Numbered from the stretch's first letter, positions 52,056-61,527 are shown. The stretch is 64,000 bases of DNA from Phycisphaerales bacterium (GCA_030749435.1 JASMKH010000006.1:21579-85578), one strand, 5' to 3'. The notes: generated from the sequence alone by a model not told the origin. A program made the numbers and translations.

Positions 52056-53576
52056 ATGGCGACCAAGGCGAAGACGGCGATCACACCCACCCGCGACGAG
52101 AACTACCCCGAGTGGTATCAGCAGGTCGTCCGCAAGTCCGATCTCGCCGAGACTTCGGCGGTTCGGGGATGCATGGTCATCAAACCGTGGGGCTATGCCC
52201 TCTGGGAGAACTTTCAGCGGGTCCTCGATGGGATGTTCAAGGCCACAGGGCACCGCAATGCCTACTTCCCGCTGCTGATTCCGAAGCGGTTTCTCGAGAA
52301 GGAAGCCGAGCACGTCGAGGGTTTCGCCAAGGAATGTGCCGTCGTGACGCACCACCGCCTCGAGACGGGACCGGACGGTGGACTTGTGCCGGCAGGCGAG
52401 TTGGAGGAACCGCTCATCATTCGACCGACGAGCGAAACCATCATTGGAGATGCTTTCAGTCGCTGGATCGAGTCGTACCGAGACCTCCCCCTGCTGATCA
52501 ACCAATGGGCCAACGTCATGCGGTGGGAAATGCGGACCCGGCTGTTCCTGCGAACCAGCGAGTTTCTGTGGCAGGAAGGCCATACCGCACACGCGACTCC
52601 GGAAGAAGCCATTGAAGAGACCGATCGCATGCTCGACGTGTACGCAGACTTCGCCAACAACTGGATGGCCATGCCGGTGATCACCGGCTCGAAGACTGCC
52701 GGCGAGCGATTCCCGGGCGCCGTCCAAACGCTGTGCATTGAGGCCATGATGCAGGACCGCAAGGCACTGCAGGCTGGCACGTCGCACTTCCTCGGGCAGA
52801 ACTTCTCCAAGGCGCAGGACATCACGTATCAGAGCGAAGAAGGCAAGCTGGAGCACTGCTGGACGACGTCCTGGGGTGTCTCGACCCGTCTCGTGGGCGC
52901 GATGGTGATGACCCACGGCGACGACGACGGACTGATGCTCCCGCCGCGGCTCGCACCCGCCCACGTCGTCATCCTTCCGATGACCGGTCGCGCCGAGAAC
53001 CCGGAGGCCGTCCTGAACTACTGCCGCAAGATTGCGGATGACTTGCGGGTGATCCCCTATCACGGCAGGCACATCGAAGTCGAAATCGACGAGCGGGACA
53101 TTCGCGGCGGTGAGAAGAACTGGCAGTGGATCCGCCGGGGCGTCCCCATTCGCCTCGACATCGGACAGCGGGACATGGAGGGAGACAGCGTCTTCATGGC
53201 TCGCCGCGACAAGGGGCACAGGGACAAGGCCAATGTGGATCGAGCCGCGTTCGTCTCGGGCATTCACGGCATCCTCGAGGAAATCCAGCAGGGCATGTAC
53301 GATCGGGCGCTCACCTTCCAGCGAGACCACTCCTGCGAAATCAACTCCGAAGAAGCCTTCCGCGAGTACTTCGCAGCCCCGCCCGGAGACCCGACGCCGC
53401 CGCATGCCGGATTCGCCTGGGCGCACTTCTGCGGAGACGAAGGTGTCGAGGAGCGGATCAACAATGAGTTGGGCGTCACGGTTCGGTGCGTGCCGCTCGA
53501 AGAAGGCGAGCCGGGCACGTGCATTTTCACCGGCAAGCCGAGTGAGAAGCGGGTCGTCTGGGCCAAGGCCTATTGA
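52056..53576 (+). CDS. proS: Prolyl-tRNA synthetase, archaeal/eukaryote-like type
   Basis: ProS charges proline tRNA. The 506-residue protein lacks the insertion domain of the usual bacterial type and ends in tyrosine (VVWAKAY), hallmarks of the archaeal-type ProRS. Class II motifs are WGYALWENFQRVLDGMFKAT, the EEPLIIRPTSETIIG segment, and TRLFLRTSEFLWQEGHTAHA. The C-terminal domain normally holds zinc with four cysteines; here HFCGDEGVEE and GTCIFTGKPS keep only about two. TATCCT lies seven bases before the ATG without a ribosome site (leaderless candidate). Confidence 0.95.
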   Translation: MATKAKTAITPTRDENYPEWYQQVVRKSDLAETSAVRGCMVIKPWGYALWENFQRVLDGMFKATGHRNAYFPLLIPKRFLEKEAEHVEGFAKECAVVTHHRLETGPDGGLVPAGELEEPLIIRPTSETIIGDAFSRWIESYRDLPLLINQWANVMRWEMRTRLFLRTSEFLWQEGHTAHATPEEAIEETDRMLDVYADFANNWMAMPVITGSKTAGERFPGAVQTLCIEAMMQDRKALQAGTSHFLGQNFSKAQDITYQSEEGKLEHCWTTSWGVSTRLVGAMVMTHGDDDGLMLPPRLAPAHVVILPMTGRAENPEAVLNYCRKIADDLRVIPYHGRHIEVEIDERDIRGGEKNWQWIRRGVPIRLDIGQRDMEGDSVFMARRDKGHRDKANVDRAAFVSGIHGILEEIQQGMYDRALTFQRDHSCEINSEEAFREYFAAPPGDPTPPHAGFAWAHFCGDEGVEERINNELGVTVRCVPLEEGEPGTCIFTGKPSEKRVVWAKAY

Positions 53577-53593
53577 GTCACCTCGACGCTGAC

Positions 53594-54667
53594 TCAAGTC
53601 ACTTCGTTGTAGAGCTGAAGGTAGGCGGCAACCATGGCGTCCGTTGAAAAGCGATCCATGTCCACCGACGCCCGAGCGCGAAACCTCGCCAGTCGGTCCG
53701 GTTGAAGCGCCGCGAGTACGGCGCGGGCGAATCCGGTCGAATCACCGGCAGGCACGAGCAACCCCTGAGCGCCGTCCTCAACGACTTCGGGAATACCATC
53801 GACATTGGTCGCGACAATCGGCAGGCTGGCCCGACGCGCCTGAATCAGGACCGAGCAGATCCCCTCGCTGTCGGACGACATGACGAACAGATCCGCTGAC
53901 TTCATGACTCCAATGATGTCGGACCGGAATCCAAGCCAGTGCACGCGTTTGAGATCGAGTTCGTCCGCGAGCCGCCGGAGGTCACGCTCGAGTTCGCCCT
54001 TGCCTGCAATCACCAGTCGCGCCGATTCGTGCCTCGCCTCGATCTGCGCCCATGCCCTGAGCAGCATGGCCTGGTTCTTCTGGTGCGAAAAGGCGGCCGC
54101 ATGCAGCACGATCGGTCCGGTGCAATCTTCATCTCGCAATCCAAGCGGCGATGGTGGAGTGGCCTCGACCTCGGCAAAGTCCACGGCGCTGTGAATGGTC
54201 GTGATGCGACCCGCAGGCACGCCAGCTGCTCGAAGAACCTCGCCAACGGCGTCGGCCACGACCGCGTACCTGCTGACGCCGGAGAGATACTTCCATCTCG
54301 CGATCATTCCCCGCTTCATTGGAAACGACACCCGCCGCGTCACTACGAGGGGCACAGGAGAACGCAGCCCGGCATTCGCCATCCGGCCCAGTTGATGTGT
54401 GCGACTTGTATGGGCGTGCAGCACTGCCGGCCGCAGGCGGCGAATCAATCGCCGAAGTGCCAGAACGCCCCGAAGGCCAGCCGACGGGATGGTCTCCACA
54501 TCAATGCCGATCTCGGCGCATCGTCCAAGGAGTTCGCCATGGCGGCGTCCGACCACCACACACGGCCGAACTGCGCGTACACCGCGGGCCAGATACAGCG
54601 TCTGCTGTTCACCCCCGCGCCACGTCAATTCCGTGTTGAGTTGAACGATCGGTGCCTCATGAGACAT
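53594..54667 (-). CDS. Family 4 glycosyltransferase
   Basis: This GT-B enzyme (357 residues from the ATG of MSHEAPIVQLNTELTWRGGE; the track's start is nine bases upstream) probably adds a sugar in envelope glycan synthesis. N-terminal domain features include WRGGEQQTLYLARGVRA and RPAVLHAHTSRTHQLGRMAN. The C-terminal donor site is GPIVLHAAAFSHQKNQAMLL, ADLFVMSSDSEGICSVLIQA and the E-x7-E equivalent around EGICSVLIQARR. It is convergent with proS (17-bp gap) and follows the carboxypeptidase gene. Confidence 0.9.
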   Translation of the reverse strand: MSHEAPIVQLNTELTWRGGEQQTLYLARGVRAVRPCVVVGRRHGELLGRCAEIGIDVETIPSAGLRGVLALRRLIRRLRPAVLHAHTSRTHQLGRMANAGLRSPVPLVVTRRVSFPMKRGMIARWKYLSGVSRYAVVADAVGEVLRAAGVPAGRITTIHSAVDFAEVEATPPSPLGLRDEDCTGPIVLHAAAFSHQKNQAMLLRAWAQIEARHESARLVIAGKGELERDLRRLADELDLKRVHWLGFRSDIIGVMKSADLFVMSSDSEGICSVLIQARRASLPIVATNVDGIPEVVEDGAQGLLVPAGDSTGFARAVLAALQPDRLARFRARASVDMDRFSTDAMVAAYLQLYNEVT

Positions 54668-54763
54668 CCTCAGCACGCCTCTCTGAAACGCATCCGAACC
54701 TCAATGCAGCGGTCACTCCACGCCGCGTCCACGCCGCAATGGTACCCGCTTCAGTTCGATCGC

Positions 54764-57034
54764 TCAGCAGGGACCGAACGCCGCGACGATGCCGAGGATG
54801 TCGTTCACATCGACAATGCCGTCCCCGTTGAGGTCGCCAGCCGGATCGTTCGTGCCGAAGGCGCCAAGGACGAGCAGGACGTCGTCCACGCCCACAGTGC
54901 CATCACCGTCCAGATCACCGGGGCACGGATTCGCATCGACACAATCCATCTTCACGATCTGCACGCCGTCGAATCCAGCTTCGACCACGGATCCGCTTCC
55001 CGCATCCTCGGCCGTCACTCGAAGGCGGAACGACTCGACGCCGCTCATGCCCAGCGCGTCCAGGTCGAAGTCGGTCTGGACCCAACCGCCCGAGGCTCCG
55101 GTCGGGCCGATCTGCTCGACGAGAGACCACGTCGAGCCGTCTTCGGACCACTCGACCAGCATGACGTCCTCATTCGGCGAGGCGCCGTAGTCATTGCTGA
55201 ACCATCGCCAGTAGGACATCGTCCACCCGTCGCCCGGCGTGACCAATTCCGGCGATGTGAGCGCGGAATACCCACCGTCCACGTCACTGTTGCCAGCGAC
55301 GTTGTCCGTCAGCCAGCATTGCCCGCTGCCGTCGCCGTCCGTCGGCGGGTCTCCTCGATCGCCGCCTCCTGCTGGAACACCACGATTCCAGTGCCCGTCA
55401 CTTGCCGTACCACTCACCGACCATCCCGGGTTCGTCTCGCCATCGTCATCGAAGGCGACGTCCAGTTCGGACACCACCTCGGAGGTCAGCACCTCATCCG
55501 GCGCCGCGAGCGGATACCGCACTTCCGTCCCGCCCACGCTTGCGACCGACACGTAGTACTCGGGCGAGTCGTCACACTCAAACGCGGGCAGCGACGCCTC
55601 ATAACTCTCCCCGCCCAAATGCGTCAATCCCCGCTCACTGAACGCCCCGGCCCCGCCGCGGTAGTGCAGCGTTGCCGTACTGGAATCCGGCGCCTCGCTT
55701 CGCTCCACAACCCGCACGGCGAAACTCGTCTCGGCATCCGTATGCACGATGGAGGGTGGTCCCATCGGAAGGTCGATGGTCATCGGAACCGCGACATCTT
55801 CAATGAGAACAAGCGCGGCCTCGAAATTCTCTTCCGCGCACGGAAGGATCTGGCTCGGCGGAGGATCGAATCCATCACCACTGCCGGACGAAGGTCGCAG
55901 TTCAATGGTGAAGGATGACGCTCCGTAGGTCTCATAGGGCCAGTCGATCAGCGTCCCGCTCGCGCAATACAGGATGTGGCACGGATTGTCGTGCGTATAA
56001 CTCAGTCCGTGCACCGACTGAATGCCTGCTGCCATCTCGCCGCCGAGCGCATGAAGCGCATCCCAGTCGGGCGGCGGAACCGTCGTGTACCCGCGGGGCT
56101 CCAGAATGAGCTGCGAGTAAGAGTGAAAATCGATTTGCGCCCGAATGTCACCGTGGCCGAGACAGTAATTGGCAAGCGCCTGTACCTCTGGCTCGCTCAT
56201 CGACGAAGGGCCCACGTAGACGTCGCTGCATGGGTCGGTGCTTGTGCTCTCGCCGCCATTCCAATCTGCGCCCCAGTTCCTATTGAGATCGACACCTTCA
56301 CAGCTGCCGCTGTTGTCGCGACGGTTCTTTCGCCAGAAGCGATAGCCGCCCGCGTTGTAGGTGTATTCATATCCGTCCGGATTGGTGATTGGAATGACGA
56401 CCACTTCCACCCGATCAAGCAGCGCGGTAATCCTCGAGTCGACGCCGTACCCGTCGGCGAGCATGTCGGCGATGTACCAGGTGGTCGGCGGTGAAATCCA
56501 CTCGCGAGCGTGCTGGCATCCATTGAAGAGTACGGCTGGCTTGTCGGTCCCATCTACGTTGATGACCACGCCACGGATGTCGCGTCCTTCATGACTCTGC
56601 CCCAACGTCACGCTCGTCGCGATATCAGCGTGGTCGGTCAGGAACTGGTCGATCCGTGTCTGGTACTCGTCGTAGGTCCGGTAGTCCGAGTAGAACGCAT
56701 CAAGGCCGCGGGCAGCTGCCCGGGCAGCACGGCGCTGCGCATTGCGGGCACGCTGATGCGCCGCCATATCGGGAATGAGCGGCGAATGGTCCAGACCGAG
56801 TGCCTCGATCATGGCGAGTTGATCTGCGTCCACCAGCCATGGGCCGGGTCCGGGCGCCGGGCGGCACGCCAGCGCGCTGAGCCCGTCATCGAGCAGTTGT
56901 GTGACCGTCAACTCGTCGGGAACGTCGAGTTCGATCACCTGCTTGCCGACATAGTCGGTCGGATTGGGCATGGGGACCGCCGCCGCAGCAGCACCAGTTA
57001 CGACCATGGCGCACGCGCTGATCAGATGAATCAC
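54764..57034 (-). CDS. Secreted M14 zinc carboxypeptidase with calcium-loop C-terminal repeats
   Basis: The GTG at 57034 has an AGGAG site and starts a signal peptide (VIHLISACAMVVTGAAAAAV, first residue Met), giving 756 residues. The peptidase domain lies at about 130-420: zinc ligands in FNGCQHAREWISP (HxxE) and DFHSYSQL (His), and the catalytic glutamate in SFTIELRPSSG. A propeptide-like region precedes it. Beta-rich domains follow (about 420-690), and the end is two dockerin-like loops (GDLDGDGTVGVDDVLLVLGA, GDLNGDGIVDVNDILGIVAA) ending GPC. It likely digests peptides outside the cell; the repeats may anchor it or bind calcium. Confidence 0.88.
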   Translation of the reverse strand: MIHLISACAMVVTGAAAAAVPMPNPTDYVGKQVIELDVPDELTVTQLLDDGLSALACRPAPGPGPWLVDADQLAMIEALGLDHSPLIPDMAAHQRARNAQRRAARAAARGLDAFYSDYRTYDEYQTRIDQFLTDHADIATSVTLGQSHEGRDIRGVVINVDGTDKPAVLFNGCQHAREWISPPTTWYIADMLADGYGVDSRITALLDRVEVVVIPITNPDGYEYTYNAGGYRFWRKNRRDNSGSCEGVDLNRNWGADWNGGESTSTDPCSDVYVGPSSMSEPEVQALANYCLGHGDIRAQIDFHSYSQLILEPRGYTTVPPPDWDALHALGGEMAAGIQSVHGLSYTHDNPCHILYCASGTLIDWPYETYGASSFTIELRPSSGSGDGFDPPPSQILPCAEENFEAALVLIEDVAVPMTIDLPMGPPSIVHTDAETSFAVRVVERSEAPDSSTATLHYRGGAGAFSERGLTHLGGESYEASLPAFECDDSPEYYVSVASVGGTEVRYPLAAPDEVLTSEVVSELDVAFDDDGETNPGWSVSGTASDGHWNRGVPAGGGDRGDPPTDGDGSGQCWLTDNVAGNSDVDGGYSALTSPELVTPGDGWTMSYWRWFSNDYGASPNEDVMLVEWSEDGSTWSLVEQIGPTGASGGWVQTDFDLDALGMSGVESFRLRVTAEDAGSGSVVEAGFDGVQIVKMDCVDANPCPGDLDGDGTVGVDDVLLVLGAFGTNDPAGDLNGDGIVDVNDILGIVAAFGPC

Positions 57035-57120
57035 GACATCACTCCTCACACCCGGACACATTCCCACAGGGCGCAGTATGGCGTCAATCCTGGATTTCAC
57101 AACCCCGAATCTGCAGCGTC

Positions 57121-58491
57121 TCAGCACATGTTTCGAGCAGCGAGGGCCCCCATGGGGTCCCACGGGGGCAGCACTGTGGGTGCTTCGGCAAGTGCCGCCT
57201 GCAGGGCATCGTCCAAACGAGTGCGATGGGCGGCGATCTCGAACACGTATTCGTCAAACCACGAGTCGTTCATGATCTGGAAGCCCTTGCGGCCGACGCC
57301 GTCGTCTCCCCATGAGTTTTCGACCCTCCATCGGCGGGCATCTCCATCCAGCACATCGACGCCCGTAAAGAGCATCGCGTGGGTCATGGCTGTGTGGTGG
57401 TAATGAAGCCGGTCCGGTTTGTCCAGCCCTTCGGAGGAACCGTACAGGTTCTCGTACTCGAAGAGTTTCGCGTCCCACAAGCCGACCTGCCGGTGAAACT
57501 GCTTGCCAACGTCGCACCCGAACCAAACGGGTTCGCCATCCTCCATCGTGTCGATTGCAGCGCGTTTCATCGTGTCCATGTCAACGTTGAGATACACGAC
57601 TTGCTCGCCACCGACGATGTTTCCGAGGAACTCCACGGTGTAGGTTCTGCCGAACGGATGCTCCGGCCGTGGATCATGCACGAGGCAGACCATATCGCTC
57701 AGCGGAAGATCAACGTACTTCTCGGCAAACTGCACTGGCGTCATCTCGCCTTCACGGTGGAAGTTTCGATCCTTGTCGTTGTACTGCCACATGAATGAGG
57801 CTGGCGGCTCACCGAGATGCGTGCACAGCACGCGCCAGATGGTGGTGAGCTGGGTGTCTTTGATGGCCCGAGCCTCCTCGGTCGACGCCCCGTCCTCGAT
57901 TGCCGCTCGCAGGTCCCGCGCAAAGCGGCGAAGGAAACCCTTGCAGACCGCATTCATCCTCGCCGTATTCGAAGACGACTGAGACTCGGGCATCAGATCC
58001 TTGGGAACAAGGCCATGGCGCCGCACCAGGTTCACGAACATATTCCACTGACCACCATCATCGAGCGGATAGTCGAGCAGGAAGGCCACGTGCCGGTCGT
58101 CAAGTTCACGACTCGCAGTCTGGATGATGCACTCGAGAAACCAATTGGCCCGCTCGAACTTGTCCCAGAAGAGCGTGTAGTTCTGACTGAACTCAAAGCT
58201 CTTGACGTTGAGGCGTTTCAGAACGCTCGCCCGAAAGAGATTGAGCGCAGCGAACATCCAGCATCGCCCGGACTTCTTCTGATTCGTCACCGACCAGTCG
58301 TCCAGCCAGGTGCTGAACGACCAGTCTGTCGAAGCGACAACCTTGCGATTGAGCGCCGCCTCATCGGCGCCCACTCTCGTGACGGCGTTTCGCGCGAGGC
58401 GGTAGGTGCTGTCGTCTGCAAGACTGGCGCGAAGCGAAGCAATGCGATCTCCCGAAATCGCGCCATCAGGCGGTGCGGTTGTTGTTGTCAT
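57121..58491 (-). CDS. Aminopeptidase C/bleomycin hydrolase-like cysteine peptidase
   Basis: From the ATG of MTTTTAPPDGAISGDRIASL the product is 456 residues, the usual length for the PepC/bleomycin hydrolase family (C1B), which forms cytoplasmic hexamers that trim peptides. Catalytic segments are TNQKKSGRCWMFAALN (Gln, Cys), HAMLFTGVDVLD (His) and RVENSWGDDG (Asn). Landmarks GGQWNMFVNLVRRHGLVPKD and GEPVWFGCDVGKQF are also conserved. The C terminus ends NMC; the family normally uses its C-terminal arm to occupy the active site, and its exact ending is lineage dependent. It follows dnaK. Confidence 0.92.
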   Translation of the reverse strand: MTTTTAPPDGAISGDRIASLRASLADDSTYRLARNAVTRVGADEAALNRKVVASTDWSFSTWLDDWSVTNQKKSGRCWMFAALNLFRASVLKRLNVKSFEFSQNYTLFWDKFERANWFLECIIQTASRELDDRHVAFLLDYPLDDGGQWNMFVNLVRRHGLVPKDLMPESQSSSNTARMNAVCKGFLRRFARDLRAAIEDGASTEEARAIKDTQLTTIWRVLCTHLGEPPASFMWQYNDKDRNFHREGEMTPVQFAEKYVDLPLSDMVCLVHDPRPEHPFGRTYTVEFLGNIVGGEQVVYLNVDMDTMKRAAIDTMEDGEPVWFGCDVGKQFHRQVGLWDAKLFEYENLYGSSEGLDKPDRLHYHHTAMTHAMLFTGVDVLDGDARRWRVENSWGDDGVGRKGFQIMNDSWFDEYVFEIAAHRTRLDDALQAALAEAPTVLPPWDPMGALAARNMC

Positions 58492-58593
58492 GGGGGCGAT
58501 GGTAACGCCAAGTGACGGGGGGCGAACACCGCAATGCGGGCTCCAAGGCAGCTCACGCGCTCGCCCGCCACAGTGCACCAACCGCGCAGACAC

Positions 58594-58619
58594 AGGGCCG
58601 AGTCTTGCAACTCGGCCCT
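58594..58619 (-). terminator. Hairpin downstream of dnaK
   Basis: Arms AGGGCCGAGT and ACTCGGCCCT around a 6-nt loop form a 10-bp GC-rich hairpin, 46 bp after the dnaK stop codon. No T-tract follows in the direction of dnaK transcription. Confidence 0.55.
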
Positions 58620-58665
58620 ATGCCCTGTTCCAATCCAAACGACCCGAAGGCCGTGAATCTACATA

Positions 58666-60585
58666 TCAGGCACTGTTGTCATCGCGGACTTCGTACTCCG
58701 CGTCGATGACATCGTCGCCGTCCTTACACGTACCGTCACCGCAGCAGGCGTCATCTGCAGGCTCCGCCTCGGCCTGCGAAGCGGCCTCGTAGGCGGCCTT
58801 GCCGAGTTCCTGAGCCACGGTGTTGACCTGATTGAGCGCCGCTTCGATAGCGGCCTTGTCATCACCCTTGATCTTCTCTTCGAGGTTGCTCAACGCAGAC
58901 TCGATGTTTCCGCGAACTTCGGCATCCACCTTGTCGCCGTGCTCTTCGAGCTGCTTGCGGGTGGCGTAGACGATCTGCTCGGCCTGGTTTTTCAGTTCAA
59001 TCAGTTCGCGTTTGGCCTTGTCTTCGCTCGCATGCGACTCGGCATCGGACTTCATCTTCTCGATCTCGTCCTTCGACATACCGCTCGAGCCGGTGATCTC
59101 GATGTTCTGGCTCTTGCCGGTCGCCTTGTCGGTCGCGGAGACCTTGAGAATGCCGTTGGCGTCGATCGCAAACTCGACTTCGATCTGCGGCATGCCGCGA
59201 GGCGCTGCAGGGATGTCCATGAGGTCGAACTTCCCGAGTGTGCGGTTGTCGGCGGCCATTTCACGTTCACCTTGGAGGACCTGAATGGTCACGCTGGTCT
59301 GATTGTCGCTGGCCGTGGAGAACGTCTCTTTCCGCGAAGTCGGAATCGTTGTGTTCTTCTCGATCAGCCGTGTCATCAGCCCGCCGAGCGTCTCGACACC
59401 GAGGCTCAGTGGAGTGACGTCCAGCAGCAGCACGTCCTTGACGTCGCCCTGCAGCACACCACCCTGAATCGCGGCACCAATGGCAACCACCTCATCAGGG
59501 TTGATCGACTTGTCGACTTCGGCGGTGCCAAAGAGCGACTTGGCAATGTCCTGGACCTTGGGGATCCGGGTGCTGCCACCGACCATCACGACGTCGCTGA
59601 CGTCGCCTGCCGAGAGTCCGGCGTCCTTGAGGGCCGTCTTGCAGGGACCTTCGAGGCGATTGAAGAGGCTGGCGGCAAGTTCCTCGAACTTGGCGCGAGT
59701 CACGGTCACCTGAAGGTGTTTGGGACCGTTCTGATCGGCCGTTATGAAAGGCAGGTTGACGTTGGTCTCAAGCTGCTGGGAGAGCTCGCACTTGGCCTTC
59801 TCGGCGGCCTCCTTGAGCCGCTGAAGCGCCATCGCATCGTTGCGGATGTCGATGCCATCAGTCTTGCGGAACTCGTCGGCGAGGAAGTCGATGATGACCT
59901 GGTCGAAGTCGTCGCCGCCGAGGTGGCCATCGCCACTGGTGGAGAGGACCTCAAACACGCCGTCACCGATATCAAGAATGGAGACATCAAACGTACCGCC
60001 ACCGAGGTCAAAGACCACGATCTTGGTGTTCGTCTTCTTCTCAAGGCCGTATGCCAGGGCCGCAGCGGTCGGCTCGTTGATGATCCGCTCGACCTTGAGG
60101 CCAGCGATCTCACCGGCGTCCTTTGTCGCCTGACGCTGGGCATCGTTGAAGTAGGCCGGCACGGTGATGACGGCACTTTCGACGGATTCCCCGAGGTACT
60201 CCTCAGCAATCCGCTTGAGTTCCCGCAGGAGCATTGCGGACACTTCCGGCGGGGTGTATTCCTTGCCGTCTGCGCCAACCTTGACCTTGACGAGTTCATC
60301 GGCGGCACCGGTGACTTCGTAGGGGACGATCTTCTCTTCGCTCTGAACCTCGCTGTGGCGGCGGCCCATGAAGCGCTTGATCGAAAAAACTGTGTTCTTG
60401 GGATTGGTCACCTGCTGGTGCCGGGCCGGCTCGCCCACAAGGCGGTCGCCCTTGTCTGTGAACCCGATGACGCTGGGCGTGGTGCGGTTGCCCGACGAGT
60501 TGATCAGGACCTTCGGCTGATCGCCTTCCATGACGGCGACGCATGAGTTCGTGGTGCCGAGGTCGATTCCAATAATCTTTGACAT
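58666..60585 (-). CDS. dnaK: Chaperone protein DnaK (Hsp70)
   Basis: DnaK is the cytoplasmic Hsp70 that folds proteins with DnaJ and GrpE. The 639-residue product has the N-terminal [20 protein letters not shown], the [20 protein letters not shown] and [14 protein letters not shown] signatures, the linker [17 protein letters not shown] and a substrate-binding domain. The C terminus ends with [19 protein letters not shown], adding three cysteines before DAEYEV; such a CCGDGTC insertion is unusual. GGAAGGAA upstream serves as ribosome site. No CIRCE element was seen upstream. grpE and dnaJ are not adjacent in the window. Confidence 0.97.
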   Translation of the reverse strand: MSKIIGIDLGTTNSCVAVMEGDQPKVLINSSGNRTTPSVIGFTDKGDRLVGEPARHQQVTNPKNTVFSIKRFMGRRHSEVQSEEKIVPYEVTGAADELVKVKVGADGKEYTPPEVSAMLLRELKRIAEEYLGESVESAVITVPAYFNDAQRQATKDAGEIAGLKVERIINEPTAAALAYGLEKKTNTKIVVFDLGGGTFDVSILDIGDGVFEVLSTSGDGHLGGDDFDQVIIDFLADEFRKTDGIDIRNDAMALQRLKEAAEKAKCELSQQLETNVNLPFITADQNGPKHLQVTVTRAKFEELAASLFNRLEGPCKTALKDAGLSAGDVSDVVMVGGSTRIPKVQDIAKSLFGTAEVDKSINPDEVVAIGAAIQGGVLQGDVKDVLLLDVTPLSLGVETLGGLMTRLIEKNTTIPTSRKETFSTASDNQTSVTIQVLQGEREMAADNRTLGKFDLMDIPAAPRGMPQIEVEFAIDANGILKVSATDKATGKSQNIEITGSSGMSKDEIEKMKSDAESHASEDKAKRELIELKNQAEQIVYATRKQLEEHGDKVDAEVRGNIESALSNLEEKIKGDDKAAIEAALNQVNTVAQELGKAAYEAASQAEAEPADDACCGDGTCKDGDDVIDAEYEVRDDNSA

Positions 60586-60817
60586 GGTGTGTTTCCTTCC
60601 TGGGCTTCAGGCTGCTGCCTGCAGCCCCCTCCGGCCCGCGGTGGATCCGTGGGCAGGGCTTTGACACTGAGCAACCGCCGTGCCGAAACAGAGCCCCAAG
60701 GGGCGAGATTTCGCCGATTTTTGCCGGCCGACGGCGGATCCCCCCATTTCAAGCCTGCCAGATTGACCGGACGGGGCGGAACGCGACCTCGCCAAGAGCC
60801 GCTGTCGAGCCGTTGTT

Positions 60818-61247
60818 GGACACCCATCAACCATTGTCGGACACCCATCAACAGCCGTAGCCGTAACCATTGTCGGACACCCATCAACCAATGTCGGACA
60901 CCCATCAACTCAAGCCGTTGTTGGACACCCATCAACCCGGCTTCATGGGGCCGTCACGGCGTGTTGGTGGGTGTCCAGGCTCTCCTGCAGTCTCTCCTCT
61001 GGGGCCGTCGCAGCCCGTGTCGGCAAGTGTCGGACACCCATCAACCAGGCTTCACGGGGCCGTCACGGCGTGTTGGTGGGTGTCCAGGCTCTCCTCTCCT
61101 GCAGTCTCTCCTCTGGGGCCGTCGCAGCCCATGTCGGCAAGTGTCGGACACCCATCAACCCGGCTTCATGAGGCCGTCACGGCGTGTTGGTGGGTGTCCA
61201 GTCTCTCCGACGGCGTGTTGGTGGGTGTCCAGTCTCTCCTGGTGTCC
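60818..61247. repeat. Hairpin repeat array: 7 direct and 4 inverted copies of a 14-mer
   Basis: GGACACCCATCAAC occurs at 60818, 60839, 60875, 60896, 60923, 61032 and 61146. Its inverted partner GTTGGTGGGTGTCC (one G-T wobble from perfect) occurs at 60963, 61072, 61186 and 61217, with a partial GGTGTCC at 61241. From the fifth copy on, direct and inverted copies pair across a conserved 26-nt loop (with GGCTTCA and GGCCGTCACGGCGT), and this hairpin plus a CTCTCCT/GGGGCCGTCGCAGCCC spacer is tandemly repeated with a period of 109-114 bp. The first five direct copies are closely spaced. Function is unknown; it lies upstream of dnaK. Confidence 0.9.
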
Positions 61248-61381
61248 AGTCTCTCCTGGGGTGGCGAAGCGATGGGGCACAGCCCCGCTTCCTCAGAGAG
61301 GCCAATCTCTTAGGCAGCAGCGACTTGCGATCCGACACTCGCTCATCGCACAGGCAATCTTGAAAAACGGCGATTTGCCGA

Positions 61382-61409
61382 TTGCTCCCCCCTCACGCTC
61401 GTTTATAGT
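61382..61409 (+). promoter_or_regulatory. Possible promoter for the PEP-CTERM gene
   Basis: TTGCTC, a 16-bp spacer and TATAGT (61404-61409) give a fair -10 and a weak -35. Transcription would start near 61416, leaving a leader of about 110 nt that ends in a purine-rich GGAGCGAGGAGAAG ribosome site. Confidence 0.4.
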
Positions 61410-61527
61410 GCGGTTGAGCGTTCCGGCTCCCGGCTTGGGAGGAGCAGGCCGACCGGAACGGATGTGATCTGATACATGTGCTCGCGGGCGTGGAACCCCG
61501 GAGCGCAAGGAGCGAGGAGAAGAATCC

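Larger units (their letters stand above)
60586..61527. other. 942-bp intergenic region between dnaK and the PEP-CTERM gene
   Basis: No coding region is supported here, although the track lists several ORFs (for example 60589-61467) made of the repeats. The first ~230 bp upstream of dnaK are GC-rich with small hairpins (CAGGC-TGCT-GCCTG at about 60609) and hold no clear -35/-10 pair for dnaK. The middle is the repeat array. The last ~280 bp contain the promoter for the PEP-CTERM gene and its leader. Confidence 0.7.

Noticed and set aside
53939-55918. 659-aa ORF on the plus strand
   Set aside because: It lies antisense to the glycosyltransferase and M14 peptidase, both of which have clear motifs.
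58939-60546. Long antisense ORF over dnaK
   Set aside because: DnaK is unmistakable on the other strand; the antisense frame is open because of high GC third-position bias.
60586-60817. CIRCE or heat-shock operator upstream of dnaK
   Set aside because: No TTAGCACTC-N9-GAGTGCTAA-like inverted repeat was found.
60818-61247. CRISPR array
   Set aside because: Repeats are only 14 nt, occur in both orientations and at irregular spacing, and the intervening sequence is itself repeated rather than unique spacers. No cas gene is present.
60818-61247. Integron attC sites
   Set aside because: The copies do not contain the GTTRRRY and RYYYAAC core pair in the required positions, and no integrase or cassette genes are nearby.
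60504-61467. ORFs in the track over the repeat region (60504-60935, 60589-61467, 60870-61313)
   Set aside because: They encode only translated repeats (DTHQP, MGVRQ types), have no ribosome sites and occur in several frames on both strands.
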